From positions 1 to 16,951 of the forward strand of contig NZ_CALADU010000148.1 of the NCBI RefSeq assembly GCF_937890665.1: 16,951 bases of DNA, written 5' to 3'. A program made the position numbers and the translations under genes. The DNA is from an uncultured Subdoligranulum sp. GTDB lineage: Bacteria; Bacillota_A; Clostridia; Oscillospirales; Ruminococcaceae. How positions within the stretch are numbered: the first letter of the stretch is position 1; every line of letters begins with the position of its first letter. This document shows, piece after piece, positions 1-9,700 of this stretch. The notes under the pieces were generated by a model, which made no database searches, had not been told where the DNA came from, and worked only from the letters and a program-made list of their open reading frames with translations.

Positions 1-32
1 AAACCTTAATGTCTCAATAATGTGAGGTACAT

Positions 33-320
33 ATGAAAACTTATAACGCCCTTACGGGTGAGGAAATTGAGAATCCCGATCTGGAGGCCGGTTACACCTA
101 TCCCGGCAAAAGATATATCGGGACGCAAAAAGTCGTGATGGAAGGCTCCGTGGAGCGGTATCCGCCGGACGGGCTGCGGCATGAAGAACCTGTATATGAG
201 GATTGTCTCTTCTGGCAACCCAATCCCACCGAACCGCCGGAACAGCAGGAGCCGGACATTGACAAGAAGATCAGCGACGCGGTAACAGCCGCAGTTGCAC
301 TTGCGAAAGGAGGAATTTAA
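33..320 (+). CDS. Small phage tail-region protein, function unknown
   Basis: This is a 95-residue acidic protein with no signal peptide or membrane segment. The N-terminal half contains a GYTYPGKRYIG stretch and a CLFWQPNP segment, followed by a Pro/Glu-rich linker and a short C-terminal helix (DKKISDAVTAAVALAKGG). The start ATG is preceded by GTGAGGT about five bases upstream. Its stop overlaps the next ATG by one base (TAATG), so the two genes are probably translationally coupled. It lies just upstream of the next small protein and the endolysin, where tailed phages of Firmicutes often carry tail-fibre or XkdX-like accessory proteins. I do not recognise the family; a tail-tip or fibre-associated role is only a positional guess. 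Confidence 0.6.
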   Translation: MKTYNALTGEEIENPDLEAGYTYPGKRYIGTQKVVMEGSVERYPPDGLRHEEPVYEDCLFWQPNPTEPPEQQEPDIDKKISDAVTAAVALAKGGI

Positions 321-814
321 TGAACAGCACCGCATACACCGCAATGGCCGAGCAGATGGAAAAAGGCGCGTATACCGAACCGGCAGCAAAAATCACCATT
401 GCCAATTTGTACGCACGACAGATGCTCACAGAAGGAGAGTACAACGAACTGATGGACAAGGCCGACGCCTTGGCTGCAAACACGCCGGACGGGGAAGCCC
501 TATCCCGTATCGTCGCGCTAGAAAGCGCTGTAAAAACGTTGCAGTCTGAAGTGGCAGCACTGAAAGAGGCCGTGACCTCTGGCAGCACGGAAATCCCGGA
601 ACCAGAACCCGGCCAAACTGGTGCTGAAGATGATCCCATCGACGCTGTGCGCGGCATGACCTACTACAAAGACAAGTATTACCGAGATCCGGACGACGGG
701 CAGGTATACCAGTGCTATCGAGATAGCGACAGCCACCCGGGCAGCGGTGTGGCTCTTGCCTACCTCCCCCACGAGCTGGTGAATATCTACTTTTATTTCA
801 CAAGAGTGAGTTAA
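320..814 (+). CDS. Small tail-associated protein, XkdX-like N-terminus and possible sugar-binding C-terminus
   Basis: This 164-residue protein begins with a helical segment (residues 1-55) in which a motif like EKGAYTEP..ITIANLYARQMLTEGEYNEL recalls the XkdX-type phage tail proteins. Residues 62-90 form a heptad-like coiled coil (IVALESAVKTLQSEVAALK). A Pro/Glu linker leads to a C-terminal region rich in Tyr, Asp and Cys (YYKDKYYRDPDDGQVYQCYRD), which resembles short carbohydrate-binding modules of the ChtBD3 kind. A strong AAAGGAGG ribosome site lies inside the end of the preceding gene. A role as a trimeric tail or receptor-contact accessory protein is inferred from the coiled coil, the aromatic C-terminus and the place beside the endolysin. 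No catalytic motif is visible. Confidence 0.6.
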   Translation: MNSTAYTAMAEQMEKGAYTEPAAKITIANLYARQMLTEGEYNELMDKADALAANTPDGEALSRIVALESAVKTLQSEVAALKEAVTSGSTEIPEPEPGQTGAEDDPIDAVRGMTYYKDKYYRDPDDGQVYQCYRDSDSHPGSGVALAYLPHELVNIYFYFTRVS

Positions 815-833
815 GGAGATGCAGGAGGTTTAA

Positions 834-1649
834 ATGACAACACTTTTACAAGACGCCGCGAAATTGGCGCAGGACATGCAGACCGGCATCTTCAATGGTC
901 GAGCGCAGATTGTCTACAGCTACGGGTGTTACGGCTACACCCGCGGCGGAGGTGCTATCTGGCACGGGGGTCTGGATCTGGTAGGTCTGGATGATGCGTT
1001 TATCAGGATGCCGCCCTATATGGGAAAGAGGGTGATTCGGGGCACCGTGACCCGCGCCCGCATCGTAACCGACCACAACGACAAGACCTGGGAGTGGGGC
1101 TGGTACATCTGCGTGCAGCTGGATGCTGGCCAGACGCCCGACGCGGTGAACTATCTCTATTTCTGCCACTGCAAGGAACTGCTCGTGAAAGTGGGGCAGA
1201 AAGTCAAGACCGGCGACATCCTTGGCATCATGGGCCAGACCGGAAACGCGCAAGGCGGGTACGATCACTGCCATCTGGAAGCACGCGCCACTGCCACCGG
1301 CATCGGTCTGGACCCCACAGCCTACAGCGGTACCGACAACGCGGTGGGTATCTACGGTACAAAACCTGTAACCGAGCCGGACCTCACATTGGTGCCCAAC
1401 AGCCAGCTTTCCAACATCCAGCTGGTGAGTCTGGCTCCGCTCAATGATGAGCAGATGCGCCAGACGGATGCCTTGGCCGAAGCCTTGGGGCTGTCCGATA
1501 GTGAGCACTATCAGCAGTTGCATCTGGGAGATGGTTATTTCGCCGCGGTCTTTGCCGTGAGCAACGGAGACGCCTTGCAGGTCATGGAGCTATCCCAGAG
1601 CAACGGCTGGGACACGTTGGAGCGGTATCACAGCCGGTTTGTGGGGTGA
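834..1649 (+). CDS. M23-type (LytM) peptidoglycan endopeptidase, probable endolysin
   Basis: This 271-residue protein probably cleaves the peptide cross-links of host peptidoglycan to release phage. The zinc-binding signature of peptidase family M23 is visible: H44-x3-D48 (WHGGLDLVG), H112 in the YFCHC strand, and H145-x-H147 (DHCHLEA) after the typical VGQKVKTGDILGIMGQTG segment. Residues from about 180 to 271 form an extra C-terminal region ending in WDTLERYHSRFVG, possibly wall-binding, which I cannot name. No signal peptide is visible, so export would depend on the holin encoded two genes downstream. AGGAGG lies five bases before the ATG. The next gene starts within a few bases of its stop. 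The family call is firm; a virion-associated rather than a lysis role is the main alternative. Confidence 0.87.
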   Translation: MTTLLQDAAKLAQDMQTGIFNGRAQIVYSYGCYGYTRGGGAIWHGGLDLVGLDDAFIRMPPYMGKRVIRGTVTRARIVTDHNDKTWEWGWYICVQLDAGQTPDAVNYLYFCHCKELLVKVGQKVKTGDILGIMGQTGNAQGGYDHCHLEARATATGIGLDPTAYSGTDNAVGIYGTKPVTEPDLTLVPNSQLSNIQLVSLAPLNDEQMRQTDALAEALGLSDSEHYQQLHLGDGYFAAVFAVSNGDALQVMELSQSNGWDTLERYHSRFVG

Positions 1650-1654
1650 GTTCT

Positions 1655-1963
1655 ATGAAAAAAATCTTTATCAGCCAACCGATGGGTGGTAAGAGGGATG
1701 AAGAAATCCTGCGGGAGCGAAAGGCACTGGTCGCACAGGCTGCTGCGGCGCTGGGGGAAGATGAAATTCAGGCGCTGGATTCCTTCTTTACGGATTTCGC
1801 AGAAGAAACACCGCCACTGGTCTACCTTGGCAGGTCCTTGGAAGTTTTGGCACTTGCTGACGCGGCGATCTTTGCCTCTGATTGGGAGACGGCCCGGGGG
1901 TGCCGCATTGAACACGATGCCGCCGAAGCATACGGCGTGCCCATCGTGGATTGGAAGGGCTGA
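1655..1963 (+). CDS. DUF4406 / nucleoside 2-deoxyribosyltransferase-like protein
   Basis: This is a small 102-residue protein starting MKKIFISQPMGGK, with a Rossmann-like beginning, a central FFTDF..ETPPLVYLGRSLEVLALADAAIF region and a closing ARGCRIEHDAAEAYGVP segment. This pattern is that of the DUF4406 proteins, which are related to nucleoside 2-deoxyribosyltransferases; the Glu of GCRIEHD is a plausible counterpart of the active-site acid. Activity on nucleosides or nucleotides is inferred from the family, not shown. I chose ATG at 1655 because GGGGTGAG stands just before it; a GTG at 1646, which overlaps the endolysin stop, lies within that ribosome site and is less likely. It sits between the endolysin and the holin. 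A signalling-nucleotide or nucleotide-salvage role is possible. Confidence 0.72.
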   Translation: MKKIFISQPMGGKRDEEILRERKALVAQAAAALGEDEIQALDSFFTDFAEETPPLVYLGRSLEVLALADAAIFASDWETARGCRIEHDAAEAYGVPIVDWKG

Positions 1964-1972
1964 GCTGAATTA

Positions 1973-1994
1973 CACTTTCCTGACAGGAAAAGTG
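1973..1994 (+). other. Bulged hairpin after the DUF4406 gene
   Basis: CACTTTCCT and AGGAAAAGTG can pair with a short GAC loop and one bulged A. No T-run follows, so it is a poor intrinsic terminator; it may be an RNA-stability or attenuation element. It overlaps the -35 of the promoter proposed at 1980. Confidence 0.35.
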
Positions 1995-2007
1995 AAACAT
2001 ATATACA
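1980..2007 (+). promoter_or_regulatory. Possible sigma-A promoter for the holin and injected-protein genes
   Basis: CTGACA (1980-1985) and TATACA (2002-2007) are 16 bases apart, matching the consensus at 5 of 6 and 4 of 6 positions. This is the only sizeable intergenic gap in the prophage part of the window, which makes a promoter here reasonable. It would drive the holin, the 375-aa protein and the 3072-aa protein separately from the tail and endolysin genes. Confidence 0.3.
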
Positions 2008-2068
2008 AAAACGATTACTGTAATTACCATTTTTGAATTGAATTACATTGGGAGGGTGAAATCGTAGG

Positions 2069-2527
2069 ATGGAAAACGAAAATGTATTCTTGGTGCTCAA
2101 GGCGGCGGTGGTAGCCGCGGCGAGTGCGTTCAGCGCAGCCTTTGGTTGGATGGGATTATTGTTTCTGGCCTGGGTGGGCTGCATGGCGATGGACTGGATT
2201 AGCGGCAGCGCGGCGGCAGCCGCTAAGGGAAAGTGGTCGAGCGCGGTGGCGAGAGCCGGAGTGTGGCACAAGGCGGGTATGACCATTGTGGTGATGGTGG
2301 CTTTTGTGACAGACAAGGTGGTAAGCGTGAGCCTTGCCAATATGGAATGGCTGCCGTTTGATTACGAATTCTTAGTGTCCCCGGTGATTTTGGTGTGGTA
2401 CATTTTTACCGAACTGGGCTCAATCGCAGAAAATGCGGTAGAGATGGGAGCACCGATACCGGCTTGGCTGCCCAAGATGCTGGAAGCAGGAAAAGATGCG
2501 GCGGATAAACTGGGTGGAACGAAATAG
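2069..2527 (+). CDS. Phage holin, Phage_holin_4_1-like
   Basis: This 152-residue membrane protein has about four hydrophobic segments: roughly residues 6-25, 27-45, 70-90 and 100-122. The MDWISGSAAAAAKGKWSS stretch after the second segment matches the conserved (L/M)D(W/Y)I(T/S)G...G.(W/K)SS signature of the Cp-1/TcdE-like holin family (phage_holin_4). The C-terminus is short and charged (KDAADKLGGTK). Holins form lesions in the cytoplasmic membrane at a set time and let the endolysin reach the wall, so this pairs with the M23 enzyme encoded upstream. GGAGGG lies 12-17 bases before the ATG, a somewhat long spacing, with TAGG directly before the start. The family call is strong; a secretion-type holin for other cargo is a less likely reading. 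Confidence 0.88.
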   Translation: MENENVFLVLKAAVVAAASAFSAAFGWMGLLFLAWVGCMAMDWISGSAAAAAKGKWSSAVARAGVWHKAGMTIVVMVAFVTDKVVSVSLANMEWLPFDYEFLVSPVILVWYIFTELGSIAENAVEMGAPIPAWLPKMLEAGKDAADKLGGTK

Positions 2528-2564
2528 GAAATCGGTACAGAGAACAGGGTGAGGAGGGAAGACG

Positions 2565-3692
2565 ATGCACGATTTATTTAACGGAAGAAATACGAGGGGA
2601 AACGCTGTAAGCACGGTGAAAAATCCGATTTTTAACAGCGCGAATGATTATGCAAATTATGTGTTTGATAATCTGCCTCTTAAAAGACCCAACTACAAAG
2701 TCACTGCGCCCAACACGGGCGGGAGCGCAAGTTCGGGCGGAAATTCCGGATCGAGCAGTGCGGGATATGGTTACGGAAGCGGATATGGAAGTGGATATGG
2801 CAGCGGATATGGCAGCGGGACGGGCAGCACCGCCAGTGTGGCGGCGCCGGTGAGCAACCCGTATGCGGATTGGTACACACAGCAGCAGGCACTTTTGGCG
2901 GCCGCCGAAGAAGCGAAGCGAAAGGCGGCACAGGATGCCTACGACAGGAGCATGGGGGCCTTAAACGGAGCCTACAACAGTGCCCGGGATATGTTGCAGC
3001 AAAATTACAACAGCAGTGTGGGCGTGATGACCGACAGCTATAATACCGGTGTTGCCGGGGTAAACCGGCAGGCAGACAAGAGCCAGAATGAGGCCTATAT
3101 AAATTACATGCTGAGCAAACGGGACCTGCCCCAGATGATGGCGGCGCAGGGACTGACCGGCGGCGCAGCGGAGAGCACCATGGCAGGTTTGCAGAACAAC
3201 TACGGAAACAGCCGGAATGAGATCGATGTGGGAAGAAATGAGAGCTTGACGGGGCTTTTGCAGGAATATAACGCCGGAAAGGCCAGTGCACTGCAGGCGC
3301 TGAACAGCAGTCTGGTACAGTTGGAAAACCAGAAGATGGCATACCAGATGCAGCTGGAACAGGCGCTGCAGCAGGGGATCACTGGGGCAATCAGCTCACG
3401 GTATGATGCGCTGGCGGACATCGGGAACGCGTATCTTGCGAATACGGCAGAATGGAATGCACAGGTACAGGAGGCGGCCATGAAAGCCGCAGCCACGACC
3501 TACAATGCCAACAATGCACTTGCCAGCCTGAGCACACAACAGGGGGCCGCAGCAACCGGAGGCACAAACTACAGCGCGGTGGAGCGGATGCTGAACAACG
3601 GTTATTCGCAGGAGGAAATCATCACGGAGTTGAACGCCATGGGGTATACAGCCAGCGATATTCAGAAGATGCTGAACAATTACGCGGCATAA
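2565..3692 (+). CDS. Gly/Tyr/Gln-rich helical phage protein, probable internal virion (ejection) protein
   Basis: This is a 375-residue protein without membrane segments. Residues 1-45 are polar. Residues 46-90 form a Gly/Ser tract with a four-fold GYGS repeat. Residues 95-330 are Ala/Gln/Asn-rich helix, starting with a charged stretch (AAEEAKRKAAQDAYD) and containing a short MMAAQGLTGGAAESTM turn. The C-terminus carries two helical GY motifs, NNGYSQEEIITELNAM and MGYTASDIQKMLNNY. The second resembles the C-terminus of the giant protein encoded 13 bases downstream. GAGGAGGG lies six bases before the ATG. Small Ala/Gln-rich proteins encoded next to giant helical ones are typical of phage ejection proteins, so I infer that it is packaged in the capsid and released with the DNA. 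No family name can be given with confidence. Confidence 0.65.
   Translation: MHDLFNGRNTRGNAVSTVKNPIFNSANDYANYVFDNLPLKRPNYKVTAPNTGGSASSGGNSGSSSAGYGYGSGYGSGYGSGYGSGTGSTASVAAPVSNPYADWYTQQQALLAAAEEAKRKAAQDAYDRSMGALNGAYNSARDMLQQNYNSSVGVMTDSYNTGVAGVNRQADKSQNEAYINYMLSKRDLPQMMAAQGLTGGAAESTMAGLQNNYGNSRNEIDVGRNESLTGLLQEYNAGKASALQALNSSLVQLENQKMAYQMQLEQALQQGITGAISSRYDALADIGNAYLANTAEWNAQVQEAAMKAAATTYNANNALASLSTQQGAAATGGTNYSAVERMLNNGYSQEEIITELNAMGYTASDIQKMLNNYAA
2763..2822 (+). repeat. 12-base tandem repeat coding GYGS
   Basis: The unit GGATATGGAAGC (variants with GGC or AGT codons) is repeated about four times, giving GYGSGYGSGYGSGYGS at residues 69-84 of the 375-aa protein. The third-base changes between units show that it is under some coding constraint and is not a fresh expansion. 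It is probably a flexible, low-complexity linker. Confidence 0.85.
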
Positions 3693-3705
3693 AAAGGAGA
3701 ACGAG

Positions 3706-6700
3706 ATGAGCGTTAGTCTGGACTATATCAATGAAGTCATAGCCCGGAATAATGCCGGAAAGCAGGCAGGGGCTATGGCCCCTGCCTCTTCTGGTAATAA
3801 CGGGAACAGCGCTGCACGGCAGCAGCTTTTGGACATTGTGCAGCGGCAGGCATTTTACCGGCAAGCCAATGCGGCACAGGAAAGAGCCCCTGTTTCTGGG
3901 AATAGCCGGAATCAGGCTGCACGGCAGCAACTTTTAGACAGTATGCAACGGCAGGCGGCTTACCGGCAAGCCAATGCGGAAGAGATCCAGAAGAAAGCCG
4001 AGGAAGAAGCCCAACAGAGAGAGCAGCAACGGAAGCTGCGGGCGTTTGCCGTGGAGAACCGGGCGGCGCAGTATGATGCGGTTCAGGAATATTTAAGCCA
4101 GAACGAGAAGGCAAGTGCACTGTGGGCGGAAGAACACGCGCTTTTACGAGATGAGAAAACGATCGAAAGTTTGCGCGCCGGCATGACGGTGCAAGAGCAG
4201 GAAGTCTATGACGCTGCGAAAGCTGCCAGAGAAAGTTACGGGGGACTGTATGAGGCGCAGCGAAGAGTTGGCGGGCTGGTGGCCGGAAGCCTGCAAAATG
4301 CCGCGGGCAATGTGTTGACGGCTGGGCAGACTGTGTGGGAGGCGTATCAGGACCGGCAAAACGCCATGTACGAGGCGGCCTTGGAAGCAGAAAAGAAGAA
4401 AACCGGGGACAACACTTTTGCGGATTACGCGAAGGAAGAGGAAGACAGGACCGCAGCCTATAGCAGGCTGATGAAAGAAAAACGAGACACAAGCCGTACA
4501 GAAAACCTGATACAGGAAGAAAACACCCCCGGTTTGCAGCTGGCACGAGAGGGAAGCGAGCAGATGCAGCGGGGAGCTGCCGGTTTAAGCGGCGCCGGAA
4601 AAATGGCCTATGATCTGGCAGGCAGCATAGTGGCCAATGCGCCCAGCATGGCGCTGGCACTGATCCCCGGTGTGGGTACGGCAGCAAGCCTTGGGACAAT
4701 GGGCGCACAGGCAGCAGGTGGGAAGATCGACGAACTGAGCCAGAAAGGCGTGAGCCGGCAGGAGGCACTGGAACGCGGTGTTGTGAGCGGCATGATTGAG
4801 GCGGCTACAGAAAAACTCCCTGTAAGCAGCTGGACCAAGATCGTAAAGACTGGCGGGAAGAAAGCCCTGCAAAATATCTTGCAGCAGGCGCTGGGAGAGG
4901 GAACCGAAGAAGCTGCAAGCTATGTAGCAAACTGGTTGGCAGATATGGCGTACAGGGATCCGGAGGCTGAATTTAGTCTGCAAGATTTGGCATACAGTGC
5001 GGCCATGGGGGCTGCATCGGGCGGCATCTACGGCGCAGTAGGTACCGGAATCAACCGCGCCGTGAACACGGCTGTAAGAAACGGGAAAAAGGACGGCAAT
5101 AACACGCAACAGAGTGGTAAGCAAGCCACAAAGGGAACGCAACCGGCAGATGTACTGGCTGTTGCGCGGGAAGACGAGCTGCTGAACCAGCAGATCCCCG
5201 GCGGGCAGACTGCCCAGAGAGCTGCACAGGTGCAGCAGAATGCCGTGAATGCTGCCCGGATGCAGCAGGCAGAGGCAGGATCTGTACAGTCAGATAACCA
5301 GCTGAATCAGCTGCTCCCAGACGGCCAGACTGCCCAGAGAGCTGAGCAGGTGCAACAGGAGGAGATACAGGAGCGTGCCATGCAGGTGCGGAAGTGGGCG
5401 GAGGGAAACGAGAGCTTTACACCGGAGATGCGCACCTTGGCGGCGGAAAACTACCAGCCAGAAGCAAACGCAGCACTGTATACCACAGCTGTACAGAATT
5501 TTTATGACGCGGGGCGAAGCGGGGCGCTGAGCTACGAACAGGCTATGGAGCTGAACCAGAACAGGGCAGCAGTATTGAAGCAGGACAGCGTGCTGCGCCG
5601 TGCCTGGGAGTTGGGGCAGAAGGCGGCGACCCCGGTGCAGGACGCCCCCGGAGGCGGCCGTGTGGAAGGGCAGGTACAGTACGAAAACGGAGCAGAGCTG
5701 AACGCCGCGATGGACGATACGGTATTACAGGCGGCAGCCTACAAGCTGGGGGTAAACATCAAGGTAGTACAGGAGCTGACCGATGACGCCGGAGGAAAAG
5801 CCAACGGGCGGTGGGCCGCCGCCATGAGTGAGATCGCGCTGGGAGAAAACAGTTCCAATGCCTATCAGACACTGGCGCATGAGATGACCCACTACATGGG
5901 AAGCTATAACCCGGAAGGTTGGCAGCGGCTACGGAGTAGTGCGCTGGAATGGTATGCCCAGCAAGGCGGACAGCGAACAGGCGAAGATATGGCCCGGTAC
6001 GAGGCGGCCTATGGCGATTACGCTAAGGGGGCCGATGAGGCGGCCCGGGATATCCTGAGCGGCGTGATGAGCACAGAGGGCGGCGTACGCAGCTTTTTGG
6101 CCTACCTGAGTACCGAGAGCGGTTACACCGTGCAGGAACAAAAGACCATCCTGCAGACCCTGCGGGAGATGCTGGATACTCTGCTGGAAAAGGTACGGGG
6201 ATTGCTGCGGGGCGGCGACGCGACGGTGACAGCTGCCCAGGCGCGGCAGATGGCTGAGCGGGCGGACCAGCTGGAAGCACGGCGCGCATTGATCAATGAT
6301 TATCTGTATGAGCTGGACAACGCCAGGCAAAATGCGGAACAGGCAGGTTTGCAGTTGAGTGCAAAAGAAAACGCCCCGGCGGCGAGCCGGAGCGAGGCAG
6401 AGTACAGTATCAACCCGGAATTTGACCGGGAAATCCGTGAATGGGATGCCGAAGGGCGAAATGAGAGCAAAATCTTTACTCTGGGGACGACCAGCGAGGC
6501 GCTGCAAAGTATTGGAGTGCGCGACCGCAGTATCGTGATGCTGAGTGGAAAAATACGCAAAATTCTGCGCGACCACCCGGGCATGACCATGGATATGATC
6601 CGTCAGATACCTGCCATGCTGGAACACCCGGCGCTGGTGCTGGAAAGTCAGGGCGCAAGTATACTGCCCGGGACAAAACAGAACAGCCGGATCGTTGTGG

Positions 6701-9700
6701 TGGGAACCGTTACGGACGCCCAGGGAAACCCAGTGCTCTGTGCGCTGGATCTGGCACCGAGCTCCAGACAGGATATGGAATTGGGGCTGCAGGACTTTAA
6801 TAAGGTCAGCAGCGCCTATGCCAAGGATGTGAACCCCAAAGGATTCCTGAAAAAGAGCAACGTGCTGTACGCATCCCCAGATAAAAAAATAACCCAGACT
6901 GTGCTCAGTTCCTTCAGCTTCAAACTTGCTTCGTCGGAACTGAACCACCTGAGTTCTATAGGAAGAATAACATACCAGGGTGGAAAAGTCAATATACAGG
7001 GTGTGCCGTTCCGTCAAGTATTCGGCGAAGTGGGAAGTAATGCTGAATACAGCCGAGAGATTGACAGCCGAGAGGAAGCGGAGCGGCTGCGCCGCGAGCG
7101 GGATGCGTGGCTGGACAGCGAGGAAGTGCGGCAGGTACGGGCGGACTATGAGCGTGAACGGCAGATGTACGGGTTGTTTGGCGTACAAATGAAAGAATGG
7201 AAGAGCAGCAACCCGGCATGGCAGGAATATGAACGGCGCCGAAAGGAGTATAACCAGAAAATCGCCGCGCTGCGGGAGGAAAGCCGGGAGGAGGGAAGAG
7301 AGCGAACAACAGTAAGGAAAGAACACCCGCAAGGAAAGATGACCGGCGGAGAACAGGTGAGTTACCAAACGCTTAAGAATTTGCCGGATATGCAGGTGAC
7401 TGCCGTGCAAAGCAATGCGGCAGAAGGGAAGAGTGTGCAGCAGCTTATTGAAGATGGGTTGAACAGCACCCAGCGTACCTATGGAAAGAAAAATGGCCGA
7501 GTGGTAAACAACTATACCGGGGATACTATTGTGGTTACACAGGACGGACTGCGCCATGGGTTGCTGCGGAAAGGAAGCGTACAGAAAAACGGGACATATA
7601 TCGGAAAAATTGGTCAGATAATAGAAAACGCGGTCAAGATTAATGAACTTGAACCGCGCGGTAAGGAATTGCGTTCCGATGTGTATTTAGGGGCTTGTCA
7701 GGATGAAAATGGAACAATGCGTGCCATCCGGTTCATAGTCAATATGTACGAGAATGGCAACGCAACACTTGATGGAGACAGCCTGCAGCCTTTGCAGGGG
7801 AGTTTGTATGCACATACAAGCAAAAAAGGTGGAACAGCGCCCATAAAGGGACAGGGGATCGGTACGAATACCGTGGCCCCAGACCGTTCCAACACAATCA
7901 GTATACCAGAGTTCCTGAACAGCGTCAAGGAAGTATGGGGCGACAACCTTGCCGGGACGGTACGGTATGAACTGGGAATTGATGCGCAGAAAGCTGGTAC
8001 AGATAATTTAAAGGAGGCACTACGTTATAGCAGAAAAGGCAGCGATGAGCAGGAGCTGGTGACGGAAAGACGCCGACGCCGGGCTGCGGAGACGGAAAAC
8101 CGGAAACTGGCACGGGAAAATACCCGAATGGCTGACCAAATTGAGCTGCTGAAGCAGGAAACGCGGCTGAGCGGCGGCCACCTGATGGATACAGGAGCCG
8201 TGCACGACGTGGCCACCCGTGTGGTACAGAACACCCATTCCCGGTATAGCGCAGCACAGCTTGAAATTGAGCTGCGGCGCGTCTATGAGAGCATGAGCCG
8301 GGGCAAGGTGAGTGGCGTACAGGAAGCGATGGAGACCCTGACGGATCTGGCGCGCGGCGTGCTGAGCCAGCAGCGGCCCGGTGTGAATCAGGCACGGGAA
8401 GTGTACAAGCCGTTGCTGGACAAGGTGCGGGCTGCCGATTGGACTGTAAGGGAAGGATCCCCGCTGTATCAGGACCTGTTGGACCTGTATGGAGATGGCC
8501 CTAACGGAAAAACATGGGGCAATGTGCGCCGGGCGCTGTTCGGCAGAATGAACGTAAGGCTGGCGGATGAAAGCGGAACAAGCGGGAGAATCGATACCCT
8601 TTTCGAGGAACTGGGAGAAGAATGGCCTGGCATCTTTGACCCGGAAGCCGCCCCGGCGGATAACATCCAACGCCTGATGGAAGTATACGACGAAGTGCGG
8701 GACGGGGCTGCCTATGATCTGGAGACGGGCATGAGCGAAGAAGAACAAGCGGCCTACTTGGCGCAGGACTTGTATGAAGCCTACCTGAGTATGCCCAGAC
8801 GGAAGACATACGCAGACCGTAGCGCTGCACAGGCGGAAGCCATGGCCAAACAGTTTCGGCAGAAAAAAGCGCAGGCTATGGCACAGCAGAAGACCGCTTA
8901 TGAGCAGAAGCTACAGGAACAGAGAAAATGGGCAAGGGACCGCATGACGGAACTGGAAAACCAGTACAAGGCGGCGAAAGAAGCCCATGATCAGGAACTC
9001 GTGATCAAAACACACAACCAGATCGTGAAAGCAAGAAAGCAGGCAAATGACGTCCTGCTGCGGCGCCGGGCCGCACTGGAGCTGCAGTGGTCAAACAAGA
9101 AAGAAAGGGCCGATGTGACGAAGCATCGACAGCGGGTGCAAAAGAGCGTACAGGCACTGCACCGCTGGCTGATGAAACCGACGGAACAGCAGCATATACA
9201 GACGAAGATGCAGGGCGCCGTTCTGAATCTGTTGAACAGCCTGAATATGAATGTGGGACGGGAAGGAACCGGAACTGCGGTGCGTTGGCAGGAAACCATG
9301 AAAGACATCCAACTGATGGCAAAGGACGCGTTGGCAGCCGATAGCGGGCTGACGGACACCGATGTCTATGCGGATTTTGACCCTGACCTGCCGGAAATGA
9401 TCAGCGAGCTGATGGCTGGAACGGAAACACTGGATGTGCAGACCATGAACAGCCGGCAGCTGAAACAGCTGGCCGATGTGCTGACAAGTATGCAGACCAG
9501 TATCCGGAACGCCAACAAGATGATGAGCGATGCGCAAGGACGCACTGTGGACGAGATTGCTCAGGAAAGCGCACAGGAGATGGAGAAGGAAGCAGGAACG
9601 CTGTTGAAAAACCGTTATGTCTGGGCAGAAAAGGCTTCCGAGAGCCGTGTGGGCATTGCGGCGAGCCAGCTGCTGGGTCTTGATATGATGGATGCGCGGC

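Larger units (their letters stand above)
1968..2047. repeat. Three copies of AATTACA in the AT-rich gap before the holin
   Basis: AATTACA occurs at 1968-1974 and 2041-2047, and its reverse complement TGTAATT at 2019-2025, where it overlaps the 8-base palindrome GTAATTAC (2020-2027). The gap between the stop at 1963 and the holin ATG is only 105 bases and far richer in A and T than its surroundings. Such spaced, mixed-orientation sites are what a small repressor operator cluster could look like, but a chance origin in AT-rich DNA is quite possible. Confidence 0.3.

Noticed and set aside
1646..1963. GTG at 1646 as start of the DUF4406 gene
   Set aside because: It lies inside the GGGGTGAG ribosome site that serves the ATG at 1655, and the family normally begins MKKIFISQPM.
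2763..2822. CRISPR-like or satellite repeat
   Set aside because: The 12-base units have no spacers and lie in frame inside a coding region, giving a GYGS peptide repeat.
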